A stretch of 31,083 bases of DNA from assembly GCA_002336845.1 (NCBI GenBank), contig DDEX01000115.1:1-31083 (forward strand), read 5' to 3'. Shown piece after piece: positions 15,091-22,217 of the stretch (the stretch's first letter is position 1; every line of letters starts with the position of its first letter). The DNA comes from Rhodobacteraceae bacterium UBA1943. GTDB lineage: Bacteria > Pseudomonadota > Alphaproteobacteria > Rhodobacterales > Rhodobacteraceae. The translations under genes and the position numbers were made by a program. The notes beneath the pieces were generated by a model. That model was not told where the DNA came from and did not search any database. It was given only the letters and a program-made list of their open reading frames with translations.

Positions 15091-16493
15091 CCGCCGCGCC
15101 TGCCCAGCCGCAGAGGCTGCATGATCCGCGCACACGGCGCCTGCTTGAGGCGCCGGTCTTGCCGCTGTTGATCCGCATGGCTCTGCCCAATGTGCTGATC
15201 ATGCTTGCACAGGCCTCGACCGGGCTGATCGAGACCTTCTGGGTGTCAAAGCTGGGCACGGATGCGCTGGCAGGCATGGCTCTTGTGTTTCCGGTGGTCA
15301 TGCTGATGACGATGATCTCGGCGGGCGCCGTGGGGGGCGCGATTTCATCCTCGGTGGCGCGCGCGCTTGGCGCCGGACGACGGGCCGATGCGGATGCGTT
15401 GGTTCTGCACGCGGTCGTGGTCAATATAGCCATCGGCCTTGCATTCTCGGCGCTGTTCCTGCTGTGGGGGCGTCCGATCTATACCGCGCTCGGCGGAAAG
15501 GGGGACGAGCTGGAGGCGGCGCTGGTCTATTCCAATGTCGTCTTTGCCGGAAATGTGTTTACCTGGATGATGAACGGTCTGGCCAGCGTCATTCGCGGCG
15601 CGGGCAATATGCTGATCCCGGCGTTGGTGACGGTGCTGGGCGTGGTGTTTTTGGTGCCCATGTCGCCCGCGCTGATCTTTGGCTTCGGCCCCATTCCGGC
15701 CATGGGCGTCGCCGGGGGCGGATTGGCGCTGGTTCTCTACTACATTGCCGGCACGTTGATCCTTGGCGCCTATATCGCCTTGGGCTGCAATCCGGCGCGG
15801 TTCAGTCTGGCACCGCTGCGCTGGCCGGTCTTTGCCGTCATCCTGCGGATCGGCGCCTTGTCCTCGATCCAGTCGATCCTGACCAATATGGTGATCGCCG
15901 GGGCCACGGCCATCATCGCGGCCCGGTTGGGCGTTGCAGCCGTCGCCGGGTTCGGCACCGGGATCCGGCTGGAATACCTGCTGATCCCGCTGGTCTTTGG
16001 CATCGGCGCGCCACTGGTCGCGCTGGTCGGCACCAATGCGGCGGCCGGACAGCATGAGCGGGCAACCAGAATCGCCCTGACCGGCGCGGCGCTGGCCTTT
16101 GCCGTCACCGAAGCGGTCGGACTGTTCGCGGCGCTGTTCCCGGTCGCCTGGCTGACGCTGTTCAGCGCGGAACCCCAGATGATCGAGACCGGCCGCACCT
16201 ATCTGCAGATCGTCGGGCCGTTCTATGGCTTCTTCGGTCTGGGCCTGGTGCTTTACTTCGCCGCTCAGGGTCAGCATCGTCTGATCGCGCCGATGATCGC
16301 GGGACTGGCCCGCCTTGCGGTGGCGCTTGGTGGCGGCTGGCTTGCGCTTGACGTCACGGGCGATATCCGCGGGCTTTATGTGGCGCTGGCCCTTGGACTT
16401 CTGGCCTATGGTGGGCTGATGCTGGGGGCGATTCTGCGCGACCATCGCGCGAGCGGGGGTATGGCATCCACCCTGGTCGCCTCGACCGAATGA
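15087..16493 (+). CDS. MATE-family efflux transporter
   Basis: A 468-aa membrane protein with about twelve hydrophobic spans in two halves, as in the multidrug and toxin extrusion family (cation-coupled export at the inner membrane). The first half contains NVLIMLAQASTGLIETFWVS and GMALVFPVVMLMTMIS. SVIRGAGNMLIPAL is typical of the end of the first half. The second half repeats the pattern (IQSILTNMVIAGATAIIAAR). The start overlaps the thiolase stop. In this operon it may export the product of the ketosynthase/thiolase pair or an inducing toxic compound. Substrate is not predictable from sequence. Confidence 0.88.
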   Translation: MTAAPAQPQRLHDPRTRRLLEAPVLPLLIRMALPNVLIMLAQASTGLIETFWVSKLGTDALAGMALVFPVVMLMTMISAGAVGGAISSSVARALGAGRRADADALVLHAVVVNIAIGLAFSALFLLWGRPIYTALGGKGDELEAALVYSNVVFAGNVFTWMMNGLASVIRGAGNMLIPALVTVLGVVFLVPMSPALIFGFGPIPAMGVAGGGLALVLYYIAGTLILGAYIALGCNPARFSLAPLRWPVFAVILRIGALSSIQSILTNMVIAGATAIIAARLGVAAVAGFGTGIRLEYLLIPLVFGIGAPLVALVGTNAAAGQHERATRIALTGAALAFAVTEAVGLFAALFPVAWLTLFSAEPQMIETGRTYLQIVGPFYGFFGLGLVLYFAAQGQHRLIAPMIAGLARLAVALGGGWLALDVTGDIRGLYVALALGLLAYGGLMLGAILRDHRASGGMASTLVASTE

Positions 16494-16506
16494 CAGGAGA
16501 TTTGCG

Positions 16507-17127
16507 ATGAGAGTCACCCGCCTCCAGGCCGAAGCCAACCGTCAGCGCGTCATCGACGTCGCGGGGCAGTTGTTCCGCGAACATGGCTATGACGGGATCG
16601 GCCTGAAGGATGTGATGAACGCCGCCGGCCTGACACAGGGCGGCTTTTACAAGCAGTTCGATTCGAAAGACGATCTGATCGGGCAGGCGACAGCGCGCGC
16701 GGTCGAGACGTCTTTGTCACGGTGGTCCGAAATCATTGGGGCCAACCCGGATGCACCTCTGCAGGCGCTTGCGGGCTTCTATCTCTCGCCCGAGCACCGC
16801 GACAGGCGTGGCCTGGGATGCCCCCTTGCCGCCCTGGCTTCGGATGCCCCGCGTCATGTGCCCGCCGTCCAGGCCACCTTTGACGCGGCTCTCCGCGCAC
16901 ATCTGCAGATTCTCGATGCCGCGATGGGGCGCGAGGAGCAGGCGGAACCGTCCCCCACCGCCATGGCCGCGCTGGCCATGGCGGTGGGGGGAATGGTCCT
17001 CGCCCGGATGACGGGCGATGAAAGCCTGTCAGGCGGCTTCCTCAGGGCGGCAGCGCACGGCATGGAGGAGGTTGCGCACCCGCAAGGCCGCAATGGGGCT
17101 GGCGCTGGAGATGCCGGGCAGTTCTGA
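16507..17127 (+). CDS. TetR-family transcriptional regulator
   Basis: A 206-aa TetR/AcrR regulator. The helix-turn-helix occupies about residues 13-55: VIDVAGQLFREHGYDGIGLK, then DVMNAAGLTQGGFYKQFDSKDDL. The C-terminal ligand-binding half has a Cys-containing loop (RGLGCPLAALASDAPRH) common in this subgroup. AGGAGA precedes the ATG. It lies 13 bp after the MATE gene, so it is probably co-transcribed and autoregulated. The likely target is the 26-bp inverted repeat in front of fabF. The inducer is unknown and may be a substrate of the exporter. A broken SDR gene follows directly. Confidence 0.87.
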   Translation: MRVTRLQAEANRQRVIDVAGQLFREHGYDGIGLKDVMNAAGLTQGGFYKQFDSKDDLIGQATARAVETSLSRWSEIIGANPDAPLQALAGFYLSPEHRDRRGLGCPLAALASDAPRHVPAVQATFDAALRAHLQILDAAMGREEQAEPSPTAMAALAMAVGGMVLARMTGDESLSGGFLRAAAHGMEEVAHPQGRNGAGAGDAGQF

Positions 17128-17148
17128 GGTGTGAAAGACCAGACGTGA

Positions 17149-17375
17149 CACGCCTATTCCCTGCGCGGCCGCATGATCTGCGTGAATACCATCGGCCCTG
17201 GCATGATCACGACCGGGTGGCTTTGGAAAGGCAAGGGCGTCGAACTGATCGAGCGGATGGGGAAGAGGAACCTGCTCGATCACCCTGGTCTGACCGAAGA
17301 CATCACTTTCCTTGCCTGGCCCGAGAATGGCTGGATCAACGGTCAGGTGATCCAGCCAATGGTGGCCGTTGCTAG
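17149..17375 (+). pseudogene. Remnant of a short-chain dehydrogenase/reductase (C-terminal piece)
   Basis: The frame from 17149 reads RGRMICVNTIGPGMITTGW, the conserved stretch after the SDR active site, and continues to TEDITFLAWPENGWINGQVI, the family's near-terminal block. The Rossmann nucleotide site and the YxxxK active site are absent because the frame begins after an in-frame stop at 17146. Near the end, a shift of one base converts the expected tail into NGGRC followed by TAG at 17373-17375, the usual SDR ending. So both a large 5' loss and a late frameshift are present. It may once have supplied a ketoreductase to the fabF/thiolase operon, or be an unrelated relic. Its stop abuts the convergent MFS gene. 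Confidence 0.7.
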
Positions 17376-18541
17376 GCTTCGCAGATTGCCGGTCTGCGGC
17401 GATGCCCCAGCCATACAAGGCCCAGGCCTGCGGCGGCGGTCAGCCCGCCCACCACCGGCACCGCAGCATAGCCCAGATCCGCCGCGATGACCGCGCCGCC
17501 AAGGGCCGCGCCGATCGCGTTGCCAAGGTTGAACGCGCCGATATTGATCGACGAGGCCAGCCCCGGCGCCTCATGCGCGGCCTGCATCACCCGCATCTGC
17601 ACCGGGGGCACGATGGCGAATGCGGCCGCTCCCCAGATCACCATCACCGCTGCCGCGCCGACAGGACTGCCCAACAGGAAAGGCGCGGCCAGCATGATCG
17701 CCGAGAGTGTGGCCAGAAAGATTGCGGCCGCGCCATCCAGCGACCAGTCGGCCACCTTGCCACCCAGCCAATTCCCCAGCGTGAAGCCGACCCCGATCAG
17801 CACCAGCGCCAGCGTGACGAACCCGTCCGAGGCGCCCGTCAGTATCGTCAGCACCGGTGCGACATAGGTGTACAACGCGAACATCGCACTCGCCCCCATG
17901 ACCGTGGTCAGCAGCGCGATCAGAACCTCGGGGCGGATCAGGACGCGCAGTTCGCGCCGGGCATCGGGTCGCTGGCCGGGTGCGCCCTTCGGCAGCGCCA
18001 TGGCCAGCGCGGCGATGGTCAGTACGCCCAGCACCGCCGTGCCGGCAAAGGCCGCGCGCCAGCCGGTATGCTGTCCGATCCATGTCGCAACCGGCACGCC
18101 ACCGACATTGGCGATGGTCAGTCCCATGAACATGGTCGCCACCGCGCTGGCTTGCCGCTCTTTGGGGACGACGCTGGCGGCGACCACTGCGCCCAGACCA
18201 AAGAAGGCGCCGTGGTTCAGGCTGGTCACAACCCGCGCGATCAGCAGTGTCCAGTAATCCGGCGCAAGCGCCGACATGATGTTGCCCAGCGTGAAGATCG
18301 CCATCAGCGCCATCAGCGCCGTCCGCTTGCCAAAGCGCGCGAACAGCAGCGTCATCACCGGCGCGCCGATCATCACCCCCAGCGCATAGGCGCTGACCAG
18401 AAGTCCTGCCGAGGGGATCGAGACATCGACCCCTTGGGCAATGACCGGCAGCATGCCCATGGGTGAAAACTCGGTGACGCCGATGCCAAAGGCCCCGGTT
18501 GCCAGCGCCAGCAGGGGCCAGTTGAATGCGCGGTCCGCCAT
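17372..18541 (-). CDS. MFS transporter (DHA1/AraJ-like)
   Basis: A 389-aa major facilitator with about twelve membrane spans. The N-terminal segment FGIGVTEFSPMGMLPVIA is typical of AraJ/YdhP-type DHA1 exporters. LLVSAYALGVMIGAPVMTLL leads into the loop-2/3 motif FARFGKRTALM. LNHGAFFGLGAVVAASVVP is a further family block. It probably exports a sugar-like or drug-like compound by proton antiport. The ATG at 18541 follows the aldo/keto reductase stop after one base, so the two are translationally linked. Its 3' end meets the SDR remnant on the opposite strand. Confidence 0.88.
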   Translation of the reverse strand: MADRAFNWPLLALATGAFGIGVTEFSPMGMLPVIAQGVDVSIPSAGLLVSAYALGVMIGAPVMTLLFARFGKRTALMALMAIFTLGNIMSALAPDYWTLLIARVVTSLNHGAFFGLGAVVAASVVPKERQASAVATMFMGLTIANVGGVPVATWIGQHTGWRAAFAGTAVLGVLTIAALAMALPKGAPGQRPDARRELRVLIRPEVLIALLTTVMGASAMFALYTYVAPVLTILTGASDGFVTLALVLIGVGFTLGNWLGGKVADWSLDGAAAIFLATLSAIMLAAPFLLGSPVGAAAVMVIWGAAAFAIVPPVQMRVMQAAHEAPGLASSINIGAFNLGNAIGAALGGAVIAADLGYAAVPVVGGLTAAAGLGLVWLGHRRRPAICEA

Positions 18542-18542
18542 C

Positions 18543-19367
18543 TTACACGCTCCAATCGGGGGCCAGGCCCTCGGGGCTTACGATCCGGCCCTCGGGGCGG
18601 GCAAGTCCGGAGATCGCTGCCATCTCATCTGCCGTCAAGGTAAAGTCAAAAACGTCGAAGTTTTCGGCAAGACGCTCGGCCCGTGCGGTTTTCGACAGCA
18701 CGATGAAGCCTTGTTGCAGCAGCCAGCGCAGCCCGACCTGAGCCGGGGTCTTGCCATGCGATGCGGCAAAGGTGGCAATCGCCGCATCGCGCGGCACCGC
18801 GCCGTCGGCCATGCCGAAATAGGCGGTCAGGGCTGTGCCCGTCTCGCGTGCCAGCGCTGCCATCGCCGACTGATCCAGATAGGGATGAATCTCGATCTGG
18901 TTGGTGGTGATCGGCGCAGTGCTCATGGCGATGGCCTCGCGCAACTGGGCGCGGTTATAGTTGCTGACCCCAATCAGCCGGGTCTTGCCGGCGGCCTGCG
19001 CCTCGTTCAGCCATTCGATCTGGCGCGCCACCGGCACCTGATCGCCCGGCCAATGCGCCAGCAACAGATCGACCCGCTCCACACCCAGCTTTTCAAGGCT
19101 CTCATCGACCGAGGCGGCAAATCGGTCGGCGCTATAATTCGCGATCCAGACCTTGGTGGTCAGGAACAGATCGTCACGGTCAACCCCTGCACTTTTCAGC
19201 GCCTGCCCAAGGGCGGCCTCGTTTCCATAGATCTGTGCGGTGTCAAAATGGCGAAAGCCGGTTTCCAGCGCGGCAGCGGTAATCGCCTCGACCTCTGCCT
19301 CGCTCATTCGGAACACGCCAAAGCCTAGCGCGGGTATTGTGGCGCCATGCGCCTGAACATAGTCCAT
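18543..19367 (-). CDS. Aldo/keto reductase (2,5-diketo-gluconate reductase-like)
   Basis: A 274-aa NADPH-dependent (beta/alpha)8 reductase. The catalytic tetrad is complete: D42 and Y47 in FDTAQIYGNE, K72 in TTKVW and H105 in LLLAHWP. VSNYNRAQL (SN for cofactor) and NQIEIHPYL follow. The C-terminal part has VLSKTARAERLAENFDVFDF, where the S/K-type pocket for the NADP phosphate lies. Family members reduce 2,5-diketo-gluconate, methylglyoxal and other aldehydes. The real substrate here is unknown. AGGA precedes the ATG at 19367. It leads a two-gene operon with the MFS gene and diverges from lysR across 117 bp, a classic arrangement for control by that regulator. Confidence 0.9.
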   Translation of the reverse strand: MDYVQAHGATIPALGFGVFRMSEAEVEAITAAALETGFRHFDTAQIYGNEAALGQALKSAGVDRDDLFLTTKVWIANYSADRFAASVDESLEKLGVERVDLLLAHWPGDQVPVARQIEWLNEAQAAGKTRLIGVSNYNRAQLREAIAMSTAPITTNQIEIHPYLDQSAMAALARETGTALTAYFGMADGAVPRDAAIATFAASHGKTPAQVGLRWLLQQGFIVLSKTARAERLAENFDVFDFTLTADEMAAISGLARPEGRIVSPEGLAPDWSV

Positions 19368-19432
19368 GGGGGAATCCTGTCTCTGCGGCCCGTCAGGGCG
19401 ATGGCACCCAGATAGACACGCAGTCGCACTAT

Positions 19433-19459
19433 GATAATTCGCCGCTTTGGCACATTATC
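19433..19459. promoter_or_regulatory. Inverted repeat between aldo/keto reductase and lysR
   Basis: GATAAT (19433-19438) and ATTATC (19454-19459) form a dyad with a 15-bp spacer in the divergent intergenic region, 26 bp before the lysR start. LysR regulators commonly bind a dyad of about this size that contains AT-rich arms. Direct proof is lacking, and AT-rich hexamers may instead reflect overlapping -10 elements. Confidence 0.35.
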
Positions 19460-19484
19460 CGTGAAACCAGTTCACAGGTGACAA

Positions 19485-20414
19485 ATGGACAACCGGGCGG
19501 GCGAGATGCAGGTCTTCCTGCGTGTGGTCGAGACAGGCGGCTTTTCCGCCGCAGCGCGACAGATGCGGATGACGCCCTCGACCGTTTCAAAGCTGATCGG
19601 GCGGATTGAGGCACGCCTAGGCGTGCGGCTTCTGGAACGCTCGACCCGGCGGCTGTCGCTGACCGGAGAGGGGCAGGCCTATTACGAGCGTGCGCAGGTG
19701 TTGTTGACCGAGCTGGACCTGATCGAACGCGACCTTTCGCAAGGTGTGGCGCGGATCAGCGGCACGGTGCGGGTGACGAGTTCGGTGGGCTTCGGCATGG
19801 TCGCGATCGAGCCGCTGCTGCCGACTTTCTGGGCAGAATACCCGGATATCACGGTCGATCTGTCCCTGTCGGATGAGATCGTGGATCTTTACCTCGACCG
19901 CACCGATGTGGCGTTTCGCGTGGGCGCGCTGGCGAGTTCCAACCTGATGGCCGTGAAGCTCGGCACGTCGCCACGGCTGATCGTTGCCTCGCCCGAGTAT
20001 CTGGCCCACCACGGAGTGCCGCAGGGCATTGACGACCTGGCGCGCCATGCCTGCCTCAGCGTGAATTTCCGCCGTTCGACCCCGGTCTGGCCGCTGCGCG
20101 ACAGTGGCCGAATCGTAGATCGCGGCGTCACCGGGCCGTTTCAGGCCAATAACGGCGAATCCCTGCGCCGTATGGCGCTGGCGGGGATGGGCCTTGCGCG
20201 AATGGGTGAGTTCCACATCCGCGAGGATTTGCGCGCGGGCCGCCTTGTCACGGTGCTGTCCGGGGCGGCGGCGGACGACAGCGAAGATGTCCATGCCCTT
20301 CACCTCGGCGGTGCCCACATGCCGCATCGCGTCCGTGCTTTCCTTGATTTCATGACACCAAGGCTGCGCGCCTTCCTCGGGCGTCAGGCGACCGTGGCGC
20401 GAGGCTTGTCGTAA
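19485..20414 (+). CDS. LysR-family transcriptional regulator
   Basis: A 309-aa LysR regulator. The winged helix-turn-helix lies in about residues 8-65: MQVFLRVVETGGFSAAARQM, then TPSTVSKLIGRIEARLGVRL. The substrate-binding domain starts near 92 (VRVTSSVGFGMVAIEPLLP) and has the usual DVAFRVG and PEYLAHHG blocks. It belongs to the CrgA/DsdC-like branch (LERSTRRLSLTGEG). ATG 19485 follows CAGGTGACAA. A second ATG seven codons later is possible. It probably controls the divergent aldo/keto reductase-MFS operon and itself. Effector unknown. Confidence 0.92.
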   Translation: MDNRAGEMQVFLRVVETGGFSAAARQMRMTPSTVSKLIGRIEARLGVRLLERSTRRLSLTGEGQAYYERAQVLLTELDLIERDLSQGVARISGTVRVTSSVGFGMVAIEPLLPTFWAEYPDITVDLSLSDEIVDLYLDRTDVAFRVGALASSNLMAVKLGTSPRLIVASPEYLAHHGVPQGIDDLARHACLSVNFRRSTPVWPLRDSGRIVDRGVTGPFQANNGESLRRMALAGMGLARMGEFHIREDLRAGRLVTVLSGAAADDSEDVHALHLGGAHMPHRVRAFLDFMTPRLRAFLGRQATVARGLS

Positions 20415-20623
20415 AGGCCTGTCTTCGCGTTATCCCACAGCTTCAGAGGCGCCCCCGGCTGCCGACCAGCCGGGCAAACCGGGAGCGGGGGCGGGGGTCC
20501 ACCGCCGATATTTGCCCGCATCGGTGCCCCGTCCGTTCCCGGGCAGAAGGCGGGGGTTTCCTCGCCGATGAGAACCCCTGCGGGGCCGTGCCCCTTCGTC
20601 GGTCCACGGCAGGTCCATTTCAT
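20384..20623 (-). CDS. Possible small protein, 79 aa (weak)
   Basis: A minus-strand frame that I do not recognise. It starts MKWTCRGPTKGHGPAGVLIG, has a proline-rich middle (IGGGPPPPLPVCPAGRQPG) and ends GAPLKLWDNAKTGLYDKP plus a few residues. It overlaps the lysR 3' end by 31 bp. Its ATG overlaps the stop of an upstream 39-aa frame (20739-20620, MPTVLQDEYKSKPEDSGTTK start) by ATGA, the coupling seen in genuine operons. Against it: no clear ribosome-binding site, very hairpin-rich DNA underneath and no known family. It may be a relic of a longer gene. Confidence 0.22.
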   Translation of the reverse strand: MKWTCRGPTKGHGPAGVLIGEETPAFCPGTDGAPMRANIGGGPPPPLPVCPAGRQPGAPLKLWDNAKTGLYDKPRATVA

Positions 20624-20801
20624 TTCGGGCTGCGATGAAATACAGCCGCTTGGCGGCGTCCGTCGGCGAGGCACAGGGTCTTGGTCGTGCCGCTGTCTTC
20701 TGGTTTGGATTTGTATTCATCCTGCAGGACTGTTGGCATTTTGGTTGCCGAAGACAGCCACAGAAAGCGAAACACATTCTCTCGGGCGCTCGGGCGCGGT
20801 T
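20415..20801. other. Hairpin-rich gap after lysR
   Basis: Several exact inverted repeats are packed here: CCCGGCTG/CAGCCGGG (20454-20474), GGGGTT/AACCCC (20553-20578), GGGGC/GCCCC, ATTTCAT/ATGAAAT around 20617-20640, GCCGC/GCGGC near 20650, and GCTGTCTTC/GAAGACAGC (9-bp arms about 50 bp apart, near 20692-20758). Two small coupled frames lie on the minus strand. This could be a structured RNA, a mini-element or tandem terminators. I cannot choose between these from sequence alone. Confidence 0.45.
20454..20474 (+). terminator. Terminator-like hairpin after lysR
   Basis: A perfect 8-bp GC-rich stem (CCCGGCTG/CAGCCGGG) with a 5-nt loop lies 40 bp after the lysR stop. There is no T-tract, so if it terminates it is a non-canonical or Rho-assisted site. 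Confidence 0.4.
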
Positions 20802-21275
20802 CTAGCGGGATATGGTGTCGATCGGATAGGCGGTGGTGAACTTCATCCTTTCCATTGCGAAGTGACTGGTGATGTTCTTGATCGGCACCGCGTCCGTCAG
20901 GCGTTTGTAAAGCCTGTCGAAGGCGATCATGTCGGCAACGGCGACCCGCAGAAGATAGTCAATCTCTCCGGCCATGCGGTAAACTTCCATGATTTCCGGA
21001 ATCGCATCTGTGGCCTTCGCAAAGGCTTCGCGCCAGTCAGCCGAATGGTCGGGGGCCTCGATGCCAACGAAGACCGTCAGGCCAAAGCCAAGTTTGGTCG
21101 CATCGGCCAGGGCCACGCGTCCGGTCAGCACGCCGTTCGCCTCCAGCTTCTGTATCCGCTTCCAGCACGGCGTCTGCGACAGGCCGGCCTTGTCGGCAAT
21201 TTGGGCGACGGGCAGCGTGGCATCTCGCATAAGCTCCGCCACGATCTTGCGGTCGATCAGGTCCAGGTCGGTCAT
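20802..21275 (-). CDS. Lrp/AsnC-family transcriptional regulator
   Basis: A 157-aa feast/famine regulator. The N-terminal helix-turn-helix is about residues 3-50: LDLIDRKIVAELMRDATLPV, then QIADKAGLSQTPCWKRIQKL. The C-terminal RAM domain that senses amino acids starts near 68 (FGLTVFVGIEAPD) and includes EVYRMAGEIDYLLRVAVADM, the typical core. ATG 21275 gives the standard start. An upstream in-frame start at 21317 would add 14 unconserved residues. Such regulators usually face the gene they control, but the flanking DNA now holds recombinase and transposase debris, so the original partner may have been lost. Confidence 0.93.
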   Translation of the reverse strand: MTDLDLIDRKIVAELMRDATLPVAQIADKAGLSQTPCWKRIQKLEANGVLTGRVALADATKLGFGLTVFVGIEAPDHSADWREAFAKATDAIPEIMEVYRMAGEIDYLLRVAVADMIAFDRLYKRLTDAVPIKNITSHFAMERMKFTTAYPIDTISR

Positions 21276-21444
21276 GGTCAGATTGCCTTTCCGCCCCGAT
21301 TTAGGGGCCGCGATCAAGAATGCACCAAATCAAAATAAAATCTACAGTCTTTATCGTGTATTTTGAGATTATACGACCAGAGGCGGGTCTCCCCCTTTTC
21401 GCTCAGCTTCGACCAAAGGTCCCCTTACTCCACATCTGTACGCC

Positions 21445-21560
21445 GTGATGGCCCGCACGGCAGATATTGCCCCGGCCTTCCTTCTGAACCCCAAGGGCAA
21501 GCCCTGTACGGCAGAGAGCATCGGCAGTCTGTTCCGCAAGGCTGCGGTTGCCGCGGGTAG
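21445..21560 (+). pseudogene. Fragment of a tyrosine recombinase (integrase)
   Basis: The frame reads MARTADIAPAFLLNPKGKPC, then TAESIGSLFRKAAVAAG. The pattern FLLxxxGKPxTAxSxGxxFRKxxxxAG is the segment of phage-type integrases just before the catalytic HxLR box. The box itself and everything after are missing, and so is the N-terminal DNA-binding part. Similarity stops at about 21560, after which the sequence is unrelated. A matching C-terminal piece occurs at 30326-30469 on the same strand. Confidence 0.5.
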
Positions 21561-21977
21561 GGGCGGTGCCGACAGGCCAAGAAGCGTGGTCGAGTCACAA
21601 GGGTCAGAGGTCGCGCACCACCCCGTCGCTATCCCCGGTCAGGGACAGTGATAGGCCTAGTTTGGCAGGTGCCAGATACAGAAGGGTCAGGATACGGCGT
21701 TCCGAAGACGCCGCGCCCGACATCGGCTGGAGCGAGGATCAGGCGCCGCTGCTCGGGCACTTCCGTCACCAATTCGAGCGACCTAACCGCGCATCGACCC
21801 CCTCGGGGTATTCATCCTGGCCGGAGTATTCCTCCTCCAGCGCAATACTCGGCAAGCAGTGCGCGTTTTCCTCGTCGCATCGGTGCGGGATCACCGGCCA
21901 GACACCGCAAGCCGTGGTTGTTGCCCCATACGGCAGCTCGGTCGCCACCTCGATCAACCTCCAGCCCCCAGCGTCTT

Positions 21978-22106
21978 AGGCTTCTCGGCCATCAGCCGAT
22001 CGAGAAGGGCAGCACAACCCATTTCTACCGGGAAAGAAGGGGCGAAGTCGGTCCATTTCGGCATCGGCCAGCCAGAACAGGTTGCTCATAAGTCAGCCTC
22101 CTGACG
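21978..22106 (-). mobile_element. Remnant of an IS5-family transposase gene
   Basis: On the minus strand an ATG at 22089, with AGGAGG in front, opens MSNLFWLADAEMDRLRPFFP. This is a textbook N-terminus of IS5-family transposases (MSNLxWLTxxQMxRLxPFFP). Homology ends after about 23 codons, and a shifted frame then reads AALLDRLMAEKPKTL, which resembles an internal transposase block. So the middle appears deleted. No DDE catalytic residues remain and no matched terminal repeats were found. A small dyad GTCAG/CTGAC at about 22092-22105 may mark the element edge. Confidence 0.6.
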
Positions 22107-22154
22107 GAACATCAATCACCGTCCGACAGAATGATCAACGACTCCAAACCACAG

Positions 22155-22189
22155 AAATATTATTATTGATCAGATCAACAATAATAATT
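22155..22189 (+). promoter_or_regulatory. Long near-perfect palindrome, candidate operator of the BetI-hydrolase gene
   Basis: The dyad is centred on the A at 22172. TTGATC and GATCAA (22166-22178) are exact, and the outer AT-rich arms (ATTATTA/AATAATAA type) continue the symmetry to 17 bp per side with only two mismatched pairs. It lies 28 bp before the ATG at 22218 and would cover the promoter region. BetI and other TetR proteins bind such dyads. AGGAG precedes the start codon. Confidence 0.6.
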
Positions 22190-22217
22190 ATGTTGCTGAT
22201 AGCAGAAGGAGCCTCAG

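Larger units (their letters stand above)
21276..22217. other. Scarred intergenic region with recombinase and transposase debris
   Basis: Apart from the integrase fragment, IS remnant and palindrome listed separately, this 942-bp stretch holds only short frames. An AT-rich patch just upstream of the lrp-type gene (about 21326-21366) may carry its promoter. The middle (21560-21975) has broken, overlapping frames on both strands without a recognisable family, as expected of decayed mobile DNA. Confidence 0.55.

Noticed and set aside
13969..15135. Minus-strand 388-codon frame across the thiolase
   Set aside because: The plus strand carries thiolase catalytic motifs and the minus frame has none.
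15345..16538. Minus-strand 397-codon frame across the MATE gene
   Set aside because: Its content is almost entirely polar and Q/R/H-rich, mirroring membrane-protein codons on the other strand.
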